This document shows, piece after piece, positions 1-9,333 of a stretch of DNA of 12,588 nt. The stretch is from Diplocarpon mali (taxonomy: Eukaryota; Ascomycota; Leotiomycetes; Helotiales; Drepanopezizaceae). The first letter of the stretch is position 1, and each line of letters begins with the position of its first letter. The stretch lies in NCBI GenBank assembly GCA_024741835.1, contig JAENRP010000380.1, positions 1-12,588 of the forward strand. The letters are read 5' to 3'. Below the pieces are notes generated by a model. The model was not told where the DNA came from, ran no database searches, and saw nothing but the letters and a program-made list of their open reading frames with translations. Made by a program: the position numbers and the translations under genes.

Positions 1-112
1 TGTATATATGTATATATGTATATATGTATATATGTATATATGTATATATGTATATATGTATATATGTATATATGTATATATGTATATATGTATATATGTA
101 TATATGTATATA
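1..112. repeat. (TGTATATA)n microsatellite, 14 perfect copies
   Basis: Fourteen uninterrupted copies of the 8-mer TGTATATA run from the first base to 112, and the array breaks into unique sequence at 113 (TTGACATA). It starts at the window edge, so its true length is unknown. The 8-bp period is open in more than one frame and gives a spurious MYICIYVY-type peptide; this is not a gene. Confidence 0.97.
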
Positions 113-725
113 TTGACATATTGCGCAGCACAGCGCCACGCACCCATACTCGTTCGTCGCTCGTCGCCGAGGTTGGGGTTTTGCGTGGTGACGGGCGGCA
201 GCATCCTTGCGGGGACAACCAAGACGACTTCCCGTGCACGTGCATCACCAAATGCTGCGTTCAAAGCACCCGCCGAGGAGAGCACAAGCAGAGATATTCT
301 GGAGAGGGTGGGGGGGAAAACTCCGGTCCGTTACTAGTACTACTACCATGTCTGCACTTGACCTGCAAAAGACACCAGCAACATAGCATAATATACATCC
401 ATTCTCGTGTAGCCCATTCTCCCCTCCAAATCCCCGCACCGAAGACCCGGGTAGAGATCACATCCCATACCACCCGATCCTCTTCGTAGACTCATCTTCA
501 CTTTGTTTTGCTGCCTCTCACTACGAGTCCAAAGACCGAAATCCCATGGGATTGCGTGCACGAGATAAATTCCCTCTCCACCCTGGCCAGAAGGTAAGCC
601 CCAACGCCGAGTGGGAAAGACAAGAATATCGCAATCAATTTGCACAACGATACAGCCCAGCATGCTGTACCAAGAAGCGAGAAGCGTGCCCATTCCCTCC
701 CATCTCCACCATAGAGCAGGTCGCC
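113..725. other. Intergenic region and 3' flank of EIS1
   Basis: I see no supportable gene in this 0.6 kb. Short reading frames exist on both strands, but none shows a domain, a good splice structure or a plausible protein composition. The part next to 726 is presumably the EIS1 3' untranslated region and terminator. The only local structure is a perfect 12-bp palindrome ATCCCATGGGAT at 541-552, which may be chance. Confidence 0.6.
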
Positions 726-3467
726 TCAGATGTCTTCACGGAACTTGGCAGTGCGAGCAGGAACCGTCTCGGCTGGAAAGGTAGGAGGGGGAGCGAGACC
801 CTCGTCAAAGTTATCACGGGCTTCCTGGAACTCTTCGTCGTCTTCACACCCCATACTGCTGACCATGCTAGCTTTGCTGATGCGCCTGCCTCTCACTTCC
901 TCCCCCGACTCTGGTATGCCCACGCCTCGCTTAGATCCTGGTTCGGTTGCAGTTGCGCTGGTGTGCTCAGTGCAGGGATCAGATTCAGAACCAGATTCGA
1001 GATCCGGGTCGGAGTCGACCGTGATGGTTCTTCTGAGAGCAGGAGCAGTAGCCCCCCCGGTCGTGCTGGGGGCGGGAACAACAGCTGCAGTCGCTGTTGC
1101 AACCTCTCGAACAGAAGAGCTCCTCGCGCCGAGTGATGCAGAGCTGTTGTTGGCGCTCGCGCCAGTCAGGGCCGCACCGCCAATGAAACTCCTAGTATCC
1201 CCCGACATGGTTTCGTTCTCTCTCTCGAGACCAGGGGATTTCTGGCTCTTGCTCATACGGCGGGAGAACTTCGTCTTCAGCCAGTTCTTGACTTTGCCAT
1301 CCTTGGGAGATCCCGGAGACAATGGGGATAAGAGAGTCGTATCGCCATTCGCAGCAGCAGCGGTCTCTCTCATGCGAATACTGGCTTGGTCTTCCATAGA
1401 AGTGCGGATCGGGGTTGGCGCTGCGGAGACACGACGCTCAGCAATCGTAGGCTCCCTTCTAGGCGCAGGCTCGACAGCAGGTTCCTTCTCACTACCCACA
1501 GACCTAGCGGTGTCTTCCGGGTCGGTGGTCTTCTTCCCGAAAGGAAGCATGCTTCCGCCGGGCCGCAGAGACTTTCGCCTCTCTTTCGCAGCGCGCTTCT
1601 CGTCGGCCGCCTCCATCTTCTTCTCGTCTTTGTCTTGTTCTGTTGCGGTCAGCATACTGCCCGTCAGATCAAGTACACGACTAACGTCTCAGCTTCTTCT
1701 CGATCTCCTTCTGCTCCTTCTCCCGAACTCTTGTGGCGGCCGCCTTGCGCTGTTGAGCCTCCTGCTCCAATTTGAGTGCCGCCTGTCTCTCCCGCTCGGC
1801 CTCGGCCTTCGCATTCATCTCGTCGAGAACTGGTTGGATGTTTCGGCTAGCCGCAAGGTCGATCTCGCTCTGATCGACGAACCTTCCCCCACCGATATGA
1901 ACTTTGCCATGATTTTCCATACGCGCGGCACTGTTAGCTTGGGCAGCTGCGTGCGACTTGACTTCCCACTCGCTCAGTAGAGATGGTGCAATCTTGCCTG
2001 AATCCGCAGACACCTTCTCGTCCATACCATGCATGCTCCTGGCGACGTTACGCTGGGCGACAGCAATCAAGTTATCCCGGTCTTGCTGGCGCTTCTTCGC
2101 ATCGACTTGGGTCAAGTTCGAGGAGAACTGTGACATCTGTGCCCGAATCTCATCAGACTGCGCCTGGTCATCATCAAAGGTACTCAGGCTGGAAGCACGG
2201 TTTCGATTTCTTCCTCGGATTGAGAGTCTAGAGGGAGCTGCCGAAGAAGTGCTAGAGTAGTAGTCACGATACTCGCGGTTTTGCGCATGCTCGTCGTGAA
2301 GCTTGGCCAGCCTCTCTTGGGCCAGCTTTTGAGCTGCTTCTTGCAGGTTCGTGAGGCGCATCGGCTGCCCCTCGTCCGTGGGGTCTAGAGAAGATGTCCT
2401 CCGGTGGCCGTGAGCAACCGCTGCTCCGCTCTGAGCATGCGCATGTGCACCTGCTTGGCTGCTTTGGTGGTGCTGATACGCATACATTCCCTGAGCCATG
2501 GCAACGGCGGATGCTCGCATTGTATCTGCTCTGTTCTTCTCGTCAATTTCGGGCTGAACCGGAGGATTTGCCGTGTACATATTCCGTGCCATGGTAGTAT
2601 AAGGGACTGCGCCAGTGTCAGTATGGCCGCTTCTCTTGCTGGCTCGCGATGCAGAGGCTGCCGCCACCAACGCATTGGATGCGGCGTTGGACTCGTCTGG
2701 ATATGTGTCGGGCCTTGGGACCATTCGCGGGGCAGAATCTGCCCTCTTTCTGCTCGAAGACATGGCGCCGGTCGCAGCGAGGAGAGAACCGCGCCGGCCG
2801 AGCTCTGTGTGACCATAGTCGAGCTGAGGAGACAAGCCCCCCTGACGATGACTCGCCATTGCTTGTGTCGCAGCAGAGTGTCCCCAGACCGAATGTGCGT
2901 CTGGTTTCCACACCTCGACCTTGCCTCCCTCTCGGTGTGCCAATAGTGCCGCCTTTGCGCCATCCGCACTGGCATCGGGTCGCCATCCAGGATCCATCTT
3001 GTAGTTATGCGCCAGCAACGCAGCCGCAGCGGCTGGGCCCGAGGGGTCTGGCTTCCAGTGTTCGAAAGACTTCTGGTTGGCCCACCCCAAGCTGGCGGCT
3101 GCACCGGCCGCAGAGGTATCGTTCTTCTTCAGTCCGCTGGAGGGGTAGCTCGGAAGGTCCTGGGGATTGGCGTACTTGAGAGACGCCGCCGCACCTGCAC
3201 GGTGATTAGTGAAGTTCTGACCCGCACACCCCGGGCATCGCAACAACAGTACCCACCAGCAGAGGACAATTTGTGGCCTTTGTCGAGGTAGTCGTAGTCG
3301 TCGGTCTTTGGCTTGCCGCCGTCGTTGCTGTGGATGTTGTGTTTGGGACCGGTCACATAGAGGGCGGCGAGCGCAGCTTGATCCTCAAGCCTGGAGGAGC
3401 TCGTGTGAGGAGGTTTGCTAGCATTCTGGATAGGCCCGGTTGGGACCACAGCGGAGGTCTGCGCCAT
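726..3467 (-). CDS. EIS1: Eisosome protein 1 (Eis1 family), three exons
   Basis: Proposed minus-strand exons are 3467-3257, 3194-1686 and 1639-726, giving 877 residues, close to the roughly 840 of yeast Eis1. The family role is in eisosomes, the Pil1/Lsp1-based furrows under the plasma membrane. Family-like features are the N-terminal DQAALAALYVTG, then LSSAGAAASLKYA (residues 68-80, spanning the first junction). Degenerate repeats of an alanine run plus W-x-PD follow to about residue 190. A long Ser/Ala-rich middle leads to a charged, Glu/Lys/Arg-rich probable coiled coil at about 540-605. The C-terminal block contains EEFQEARDNFDEGLAPPP. There is no signal peptide or membrane segment, as expected for a peripheral cytoplasmic protein. 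The start at 3467 is the first ATG of the conserved N-terminus, in a GTCATGG context. Family assignment rests on remembered sequence patterns. The exon joins are inferred but keep frame at both junctions. Confidence 0.88.
1640..1685 (-). other. EIS1: EIS1 intron 2 (46 bp)
   Basis: On the minus strand the donor is GTTAGT and the acceptor is CAACAG, with a GCTGACC branch site just upstream. Phase-1 splicing converts ...KKLR-stop into ...KKLRQQDKDEKK, keeping the charged coiled coil continuous across the join. An earlier AG (GGGCAG) would give a 29-bp intron and an immediate stop, so it is rejected. At 46 bp this is near the lower limit for fungal introns. Confidence 0.82.
3195..3256 (-). other. 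EIS1: EIS1 intron 1 (62 bp)
   Basis: On the minus strand the donor is GTGGGT after ...TCTGCTG and the acceptor is GTGCAG. A CACTAATC branch-like site lies about 20 nt before the acceptor. Splicing is phase 1 and joins LSSA to GAAASLKYA, restoring a motif shared by Eis1 proteins. Reading through instead gives a cysteine-rich tail (GGYCCCDARG) unlike the family. Confidence 0.85.
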
Positions 3468-4064
3468 GACGACGAGGCAATGCTAATTCGCCAATCGTCT
3501 GGAGTATTGGGAAGATTGAAGCTCCGCACACGGTTGAGGACTGGAACTTTCCTGTGTGTTTGCGGGGAGGGTCGAGGTACACAGCCTTCACTGCACCGAC
3601 GTGCAGCGTTGATGGAAATGGAATGCTTCTCTGCGTATCCGGGACAGCGTCGAGTACCAGGCAAGGGATGGTAGGTATGCGAATCAAGGAGGATGAAGAG
3701 CTACGAGTATTCGAGGAGTATGGGTGCGAGGTGATTGTTTGAAGAGGATGAGGGAGTTGGAGAGCAGGAGAGAGAGGGAGAGCGGTTGGCCCATCCCGAC
3801 CATTGTCTGGTGGTGGTGGAGGGAGCGGCACGACTCACTTGCTCGATGTTTGCTAGCTGCAAGCTACGTCATCGTCATAATCGCCGACCGGGCCAAACAC
3901 CCGAGGCCAGGGGCCCAGAACCGAACAGAACGGGGGCGCCGGCGAGGATCAGAATCTCGAGTCTCAATCACCGCGGACAGGGCTCGCAGCTGGTCGAGCA
4001 TCCATCCGATTGTCGCAATTCCTGTGTTTGCTGCCGGCGGGTGTCCATCCATCTCGACGGATAC
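3468..4064. other. Upstream (promoter and 5' UTR) region of EIS1
   Basis: No gene is supported here. The EIS1-sense strand is strongly pyrimidine-rich between about 3730 and 3830 (CTCTCTCC-type tracts), a common feature of highly expressed fungal promoters. I see no clear TATA or CAAT box. Reading frames on both strands are low-complexity and look like translated promoter sequence. Confidence 0.45.
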
Positions 4065-4184
4065 GCAATTCCATGATCTGACCGGTGTCGACGCGACGCA
4101 ATTCCATGATCTGACCGGTGTCGACGCGACGCAACTCCATGATCCGACCGGTGTCGACGAGACGCCTTTGAATTATCTGACGGG
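4065..4184. repeat. 33-bp tandem repeat, 3 copies plus a degenerate fourth
   Basis: Units lie at 4065-4097, 4098-4130 and 4131-4163, with a decayed partial copy at 4164-4184. Units 1 and 2 are identical; unit 3 differs by three substitutions. Each full unit carries CATGAT, GACCGGTGTCGAC (overlapping ACCGGT and GTCGAC) and ends in GAC. The period is a multiple of three, so frames on both strands stay open, but the flanks do not look coding. It lies about 600 bp upstream of the EIS1 start. Confidence 0.93.
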
Positions 4185-4789
4185 AAGGTGGATTGATTCT
4201 TCGCTCGCTCGGCCATCCAAGCACCGCACCGAACCAACAGACGCCCTCTCATCCTCCCTCCCGTGCCCAGTTCTCCCATCTCCACATCCCCCACCTCACG
4301 ATGTGCACTGGCATCAACGTCGCGATCGCTTCACGATTCCCTGCGTCGTCCTGTTTCCCACCGAGCCAGGACTGTGTCGCCGTACACTCTCACGCTCCAT
4401 GCACCACCGGCCAAGCTCCAGCAAGCTTTTCGGATTCGCCTCGGCATCCTGCATCTGAAGCTCAGTGCGGGCAGAGTGCACCCCATCCACCCTGGAGATC
4501 CGTGAGAAGCGTATCCGTACGTGCCTCATCGTACATCGCGACTGTCACTGTCACTGTCACACGCAAGGGATTCTCTCATTCACCCTCGCCGTGCCGGAAT
4601 CCGAAAAACAGATGCCAAGGCAGATGTACAACGACGATAAACAAAGGACAGGACTTGGACTTGGGAACACAGTTCGTGTGGAACTTTACACATATGGAGA
4701 CGGCGACCAACGAGTCCCTGGGAGAAGGGAGGGGCGCGTTGTGCTGCTCTGCCTCCCCTCAGTGACTGGCTCGAGCTGACATGGTGCAG
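4185..4789. other. Region without a clear gene; possible 5' end and intron of the downstream plus-strand gene
   Basis: There is no confident coding sequence. ATGs occur at 4301 and 4624, among others, but none gives a convincing first exon with a strong donor in the right phase. A TGTCAC hexamer is repeated three times at about 4543-4560. The segment ends in a good intron 3' end: branch-like GCTGAC at 4775-4780 and acceptor GTGCAG at 4784-4789. Confidence 0.4.
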
Positions 4790-5489
4790 GCGAGTTGCCG
4801 AGGGCAGGATCTTCCGCTCAGCACGACCAGGGAGGGATGTTCTCAACCGGTGCGAGTCGGGCTGGGATCAAGCTCGCACTCCACGACGACGCCGCCACGT
4901 CGGTCCAGGAGGAGTACGGGATCCCGGACAGCATGGATCTCAGAGCCGTGCAGATCATCAATCGTGCCCCCAAACCAAAGCCCCCCTCACCAGGTCCGTC
5001 GTCGCCCATCTCGCATGTTTACCTCGCTAACCAGCCTCGACCCTCCGAAGCGAGCGTGCAAACCAAGCCAGAAAGCGCCAGGGGGACCTCGAGATCCCCG
5101 CCCTCTTCCAGTCCAGCGAGACCCTCGCAGGAACTACGAAAATCGCCGGAGTGACCCCTCTCGAAACAGATGTCAGCGACACGGGATTGCGAGCCCTGCC
5201 TGCTCTGGGAGCTGTAGTTCTGGAATTTCGTGTCTTGCAAACCCCTCCTCTTTTCTCGCGTACTCGCTTGCCCACCTACAATCGCTCAACCAGGAGCACC
5301 CCCCCCCCCCCCCTCGGTGCCATCACCCACGGGCACCTGCTGCCGGAGAGGCGAGCACGCGAGAGATCAGGAGGAACGGCCTGGTGGGGGAGGTCGCGGC
5401 GTGTCGTGAGGAGTGGGGTGGGCGGCGTGTATGGAGAGCAAAGCCCACTAGAGGCACGGCCATGGCGGCACGAGCGAACATTCAGATAG
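4790..5489 (+). CDS. Possible hypothetical multi-exon gene (incomplete model)
   Basis: I do not recognise a family. Following the acceptor at 4789, one frame reads GIKLALHDDAATSVQEEYG and then DSMDLRAVQIINRAPKPKP, with a natural amino-acid mix and mostly G/C third positions. From about 5035 a different frame reads RQGDLEIPALFQSSETLAG and then TPLETDVSDTGLRALPALG, also protein-like. A 41-bp intron at 4994-5034 (CAG|GTCCGT ... CTAACCAG) would join the two frames in phase, although its branch-like site sits unusually close to the acceptor. Past about 5235 the frame becomes proline-rich across a C15 run, so the true end may be earlier, or another intron may exist. The first exon and start are not found. 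It would be divergent from EIS1 and convergent with RCY1. Confidence 0.33.
5299..5313. repeat. C15 homopolymer
   Basis: Fifteen consecutive C residues. Such runs are prone to slippage and sequencing error, so any frame crossing this point, including the tail of the putative plus-strand gene, is unreliable. Confidence 0.95.
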
Positions 5490-5961
5490 TCCAGGAGCGT
5501 AGGGCGTAGGACGGAGGGCGTAGGGATTGCGGGAGAGCGAGGTCAGCATCCCAAGCCTGCCCATGATCTAGGGGGCCGGCGTAGATCAAGGACTTGGCAA
5601 CCCGCCTCCTCTCCCTCTCCCCCCGAGACCCTCCCACGAGGAGAGCTGGCTCGGTAGGCCGTGTCAAGCTGGCCGGCGCGCGTGCCCAGAGGGACACGCT
5701 CTCGACGGTGTCGTCGGGGGAGAGCGCGAGCCGGAGAATCGGCCTGCTAGGAATGGGGGCTTTCGAGTCTCGCCGTTTCGAGATGGCCACGATTCCGGAA
5801 CGGGCTGGCTCCATTCCACACGCGCCCCAACTGAGATATTGGACAGATGGCGACGTGCAACAAAGACTCCTCCGTGGTTCAGAAGTTTTCTCACTCGGGG
5901 TAGGGGGGGAGGTGGCAAGGTAGGGGAGAAGAATGCATGCCATAGTTATGCTACCTACTCC
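5490..5961. other. Intergenic region, 3' flank of RCY1
   Basis: I see no supportable gene. The region probably holds the RCY1 3' UTR on the minus strand and the end of any plus-strand transcript. A short cluster of GCGTAGG-like units occurs at about 5497-5525. A 153-codon minus-strand frame (5943-5482) lacks any domain and is compositionally like its flanks. Confidence 0.5.
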
Positions 5962-8751
5962 TCACATGATGCCGCACCCGATCCCGTACATGGCCCTCTC
6001 CACATTCCTCTTCACGGAGTACCAGTCGGCCCGCCTCTCGGCAAACTCGTAGACCTCTTCGGCTCGGAAGATCCCCCCGAACCGGTCCCCGTCGGCAATG
6101 ACCTCGGCCATCTCCTTGGCGTGCTTCGGATCGATCAGGTAGATCTGACTCAGCTCCCGCAGCGCCTTGAAGTACTCCAGCAGCTCCGCGTTCCGGAGGG
6201 TCCGGATGTAGACGAAGTAGAGATTCATGTCGGAGATGAGGCGCATGGACCCGTCGACGCTGATGCGTTGCCGCTTGAGGTGCTTGCAGATGGCGGCGAA
6301 GAGGCGCAGGCCGACCTCCTGGTTGAAGACCTCGAGCATGCTCTTCTCCGTGCTCCCCGTCAGCATCCGGGTGTGCGACTCGACGAGGTTGACGACCCTC
6401 TCCGCGGCCCCGGTGGCGCCCACCTCGAACGTCGGGGTGTTGGCGCCGGGGGCGGGGGCGGGGTTGTAGTCCGTCGGCTGCTGGCAGGTGGCGCAGATAT
6501 ACTCGACCTCGTCCATGAGGACGTCGATGCCCTTGTTGAGCCCGGCGGCCACCCGCTCGTCCAGCATCTGCTCGAATTTCTTCTTGGCCTTGCCGGCGGG
6601 ATCGAGAAAGTCGTTGGGGTCTGCCAGCTTGGTGGCCGCGAGCTGCTGCTCGTAGAACACGTCCACCATCTGCGAGATCAGGTCGCCGACATTGACGAGT
6701 TCGAGGAAGGTCACCAGCGGCGCGACCCCCTCCTGGTGCTCGCTGACCTCTCGCGGGTTGTACCGCGACAGGTGGCCCACCGCCTTGTCGAATCCGCTCT
6801 TGACGTGGCGGTCCCCGAGGATCTGAAGCAGGGCGACGAATATCGCCTCGCACTGCTCGCGGGCTTCCTCTCCTGTCCGGCCGCCGAGACGAACAAACCA
6901 CGCCGCGCGCTCAATGCTTGCTTTGGCAGAGTGGGTCAGGTCAAGAGCAACCTCGATGCTGAAGAGGGAGCGGATGCCTTCCAGCCTGGAGGCCATGAGG
7001 GCTGCTTTGGCGGCCAGCTCGTCGGTCGGCGCGACCGCGGTCATGCTCACCGGAGTCGAGGATCGATTGCCTGCGACGCCGAGACGTGGGGAGTGCGACG
7101 TCGCCGGCGCGGGGGCGATCTGGAGACTGGCGCGATTGCTCCCCAGGCCAGGCGAGACGGCCTTCGTGGCGCCGAATGGCGAGGACATCGGTAAGCTGGG
7201 TAGGACATTGACGGGCATCATGACCACCTTTTTGAACGAGCTCAAGAAGTCCTTCTTGTCGGCGTGCCGGTTCACATTGGCCATGAAGAAGGATTCCGTC
7301 GTCGCATCCTGCGCCGAGAGCTTGCTTTCCCAGATGCCGACCTCAGCATCGGCCTGCTTTCTGAAGTGATCCAACTCCTCTTGCAGATACAGGTCCACGT
7401 GAGGCTCGAAGACCCTGGCAATGACCGCCTGCATCCTGGCGGCAAACTCCTGGCCCGAGTTCTTGGTTGGTCTTAAGCTGGCGCCGAACCGTATGCATTG
7501 CACAAACAACCCGGACACGGCCTTCAGGTAGGAGCCCATGTCTCGCTCGTGAGACTCGTCGAACAGGGGCGTGACGTACTCCATGAGGATCTCTTCCGCG
7601 ACCTTGTCCATGAACAGCTGGTAGACATCTTCCCCGTCAGGGAAGACCCGGTCAATCACCTCGGCCTGTTCGTTGATCTTCCGGGCGAGCATCTCGAGGA
7701 ATTGGCGGGATGGCTCGAGAGATATCCCGTCCGAAGACGCCGCCTGCCTGATGCATTCCAGCGAGTCCCCCAGCGACTCTCGATCCGAGAAGATCGGGTG
7801 CTTCTGCACGAAGAGCTCCTTGCCGGCCTGGCCACCGTTCAACACGGCCAAGACGTGGGCGTAGCGCCGCATCCTGCCGTCGATATCCATTGCCTCGCAT
7901 CCGTGCTCGAACTCTCGCAGCACGGCATTCTCGAAGATGGCCACCATGGTGTTGAGCTTCTCCTCCCGGTCCGCCCAGCCCTGGGCCCAGTCGCTCCGAG
8001 CGAATCTCTGTAGATGTGCCAGCATCTGGGCCTGCTGTTCGGGGGTCCGGTAGACGCGGAAGATGACCGGATCCATATGGCTTCTCGACCGGGCCAGGTC
8101 TTGATAGAAGGGTGCCAGGGCTGCGTAGATCTTTCCGTATTCCTGCCTCGCCGACCCCCTGATCGACCTCACGTCCGCGAAGATGTTCAGGAGCGCTGCC
8201 GGCTCCCGCATCGCCGCCCGGGCGACCGAGGCCTGACCTGGCGGCGAGGCGGGGAGGGATGGGGTCAGGGTCTCGAAGCCATGCCGCGCCGTGCTGGCAG
8301 GCTTCGACGCGTCCGCCGGCGATGTCTTCGGCTGCTCGTCCTCTGCCCCGGCATCGAACAGCGTTGTGCTGGTCTCCCCGCGCCCCGCCGTCGCGCTCGC
8401 CCCGACGCCGATGCCCGTCCGCTTGCCCTCCTCCTCTGCCCGCGCTCGCATGATGTCCCGCCTCCTCTTCCGGGCCTCGTCGAACCTCTTCCGGGCCTCC
8501 CCCTCGTTCCAAACGCCCATGGCGCTCAGCCTCTGTACCCATCTCGAGTCCTCGTAGACCATCTCCAGCATCCGCTTCGAGGCGCGGGCCGCGCTCACGA
8601 GGTCTCGCACGGGCAGGTAGTCGAGGATGGCCGCGATGATCTCCGCCGGGAGGACCGGCTTGCTCTCGATCATCTGGGTGGCCTTCAACGAGGCCGGGAT
8701 ACTGCGCCGCCCCGCGCTCGCAGCGGCGGGCGCGCGCGTGAAGCCGGACAT
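5962..8751 (-). CDS. RCY1: Recyclin-1: F-box and Sec10-like endocytic recycling protein
   Basis: A single exon of 929 residues; yeast Rcy1 has about 840. Family members bind Skp1 through the F-box in a complex outside classical SCF, and act in recycling of endocytosed membrane proteins such as the v-SNARE Snc1. An F-box lies at residues 33-75 (VLPAEIIAAILDYLPVRDLV ... SRWVQRL). A long helical Sec10/exocyst-like region begins at about residue 185 (LLNIFADVRS) and runs nearly to the end. It is interrupted by a Ser/Pro/Ala-rich, probably disordered insert at about 520-575. A second low-complexity linker lies at about 110-180. The protein ends in Cys-Gly-Ile-Met, a CaaX box expected to be farnesylated, as described for this family. 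The ATG at 8751 is chosen; Met27 (8673) is an alternative that keeps the F-box. Confidence 0.92.
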   Translation of the reverse strand: MSGFTRAPAAASAGRRSIPASLKATQMIESKPVLPAEIIAAILDYLPVRDLVSAARASKRMLEMVYEDSRWVQRLSAMGVWNEGEARKRFDEARKRRRDIMRARAEEEGKRTGIGVGASATAGRGETSTTLFDAGAEDEQPKTSPADASKPASTARHGFETLTPSLPASPPGQASVARAAMREPAALLNIFADVRSIRGSARQEYGKIYAALAPFYQDLARSRSHMDPVIFRVYRTPEQQAQMLAHLQRFARSDWAQGWADREEKLNTMVAIFENAVLREFEHGCEAMDIDGRMRRYAHVLAVLNGGQAGKELFVQKHPIFSDRESLGDSLECIRQAASSDGISLEPSRQFLEMLARKINEQAEVIDRVFPDGEDVYQLFMDKVAEEILMEYVTPLFDESHERDMGSYLKAVSGLFVQCIRFGASLRPTKNSGQEFAARMQAVIARVFEPHVDLYLQEELDHFRKQADAEVGIWESKLSAQDATTESFFMANVNRHADKKDFLSSFKKVVMMPVNVLPSLPMSSPFGATKAVSPGLGSNRASLQIAPAPATSHSPRLGVAGNRSSTPVSMTAVAPTDELAAKAALMASRLEGIRSLFSIEVALDLTHSAKASIERAAWFVRLGGRTGEEAREQCEAIFVALLQILGDRHVKSGFDKAVGHLSRYNPREVSEHQEGVAPLVTFLELVNVGDLISQMVDVFYEQQLAATKLADPNDFLDPAGKAKKKFEQMLDERVAAGLNKGIDVLMDEVEYICATCQQPTDYNPAPAPGANTPTFEVGATGAAERVVNLVESHTRMLTGSTEKSMLEVFNQEVGLRLFAAICKHLKRQRISVDGSMRLISDMNLYFVYIRTLRNAELLEYFKALRELSQIYLIDPKHAKEMAEVIADGDRFGGIFRAEEVYEFAERRADWYSVKRNVERAMYGIGCGIM

Positions 8752-9012
8752 GGCGGCGGGCGTCGGACCGGGGCCAGCTGCGGACCTCTCTGGCGATATC
8801 GTCGTCGCTCGGCGGGCCGGCCGCCCTTTTTTTTTGGAGAGGGGAGGTTGTTTTTTGCGTGGAGGTCGGGGATCGCGGTGAGATGTTGGGGTGAGGTGGG
8901 GGTGACGGGCGCCCGGCCTGGACCTGGGACGTCCAGGCGGCTCTCGCCAATGCGGCGCGGCGCGCCCAGAAGCCGCGGTGAACGATGCGTGGACTTCAGT
9001 TGATGACTATGG
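8752..9012 (-). promoter_or_regulatory. RCY1 upstream region
   Basis: This is GC-rich sequence between the RCY1 ATG and the AT-rich repeat block. It includes a T9 run at 8827-8835 on the plus strand (an A9 run in the RCY1 sense) and G-rich stretches. No TATA box is evident. Only about 260 bp separate the start codon from the minisatellite and transposon relic, so the repeat block may lie inside or just outside the promoter. Confidence 0.4.
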
Positions 9013-9194
9013 TACTATAGATACAGTACTATAGAGACAGTACTTTAGATACAGTACTATAGATATAGTACTATAGAAACAGTACTTTAGATACAGTAAT
9101 ATAGATACAGTACTATAGAAACAGTACTATAGAGACAGTACTATAGAGACAGTACTATAGAGACAGTGCCATAGAGACAGTACTACAGATGAAG
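9013..9194. repeat. 14-bp minisatellite, about 13 copies
   Basis: Thirteen consecutive 14-bp units with consensus TACTATAGATACAG. Variation is mainly at positions 4-5 (TACTA or TACTT) and in the GATA/GAGA/GAAA core. The last two units are the most diverged (starting TGCCATAG and TACTACAG). The final unit runs into the candidate left terminal inverted repeat at 9187. No unit is coding. Confidence 0.95.
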
Positions 9195-9333
9195 TTTGAA
9201 TCGCCCTAGCTTTTTTCAAGTAGTTCCCTACATATCAAGATGAACTAAAAGATAACTACCTTATCGTTTCTTTTAATTTGAATTAGAACGTTTACTAGGA
9301 GTATCTCTATCTTTCAAGTAAACATCATATCTC

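Noticed and set aside
8..489. Plus-strand reading frames starting in the TGTATATA array
   Set aside because: The N-terminal half is the translated 8-bp repeat and the rest has no domain or coding bias. They are frame artefacts.
730..1980. Long plus-strand frame (416 codons) opposite EIS1 exon 3
   Set aside because: It is antisense to the confidently assigned EIS1 exons. Its Ser/Leu-rich composition is what antisense of Glu/Arg-rich GC-rich coding DNA gives.
3418..3831. 137-codon minus-strand frame overlapping the EIS1 start region
   Set aside because: It is low-complexity and proline/serine-rich, as expected of translated pyrimidine-rich promoter sequence, and Eis1-like sequence begins only at 3467.
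4065..4184. CRISPR-like array
   Set aside because: The units are directly adjacent with no unique spacers, and the genome is eukaryotic. It is a simple tandem repeat.
5839..7194. 451-codon plus-strand frame opposite RCY1
   Set aside because: It is the mirror of the RCY1 coding sequence. Runs such as EVEIHVGDEAHG reflect the antisense frame, and the minus strand has clear F-box, Sec10 and CaaX features.
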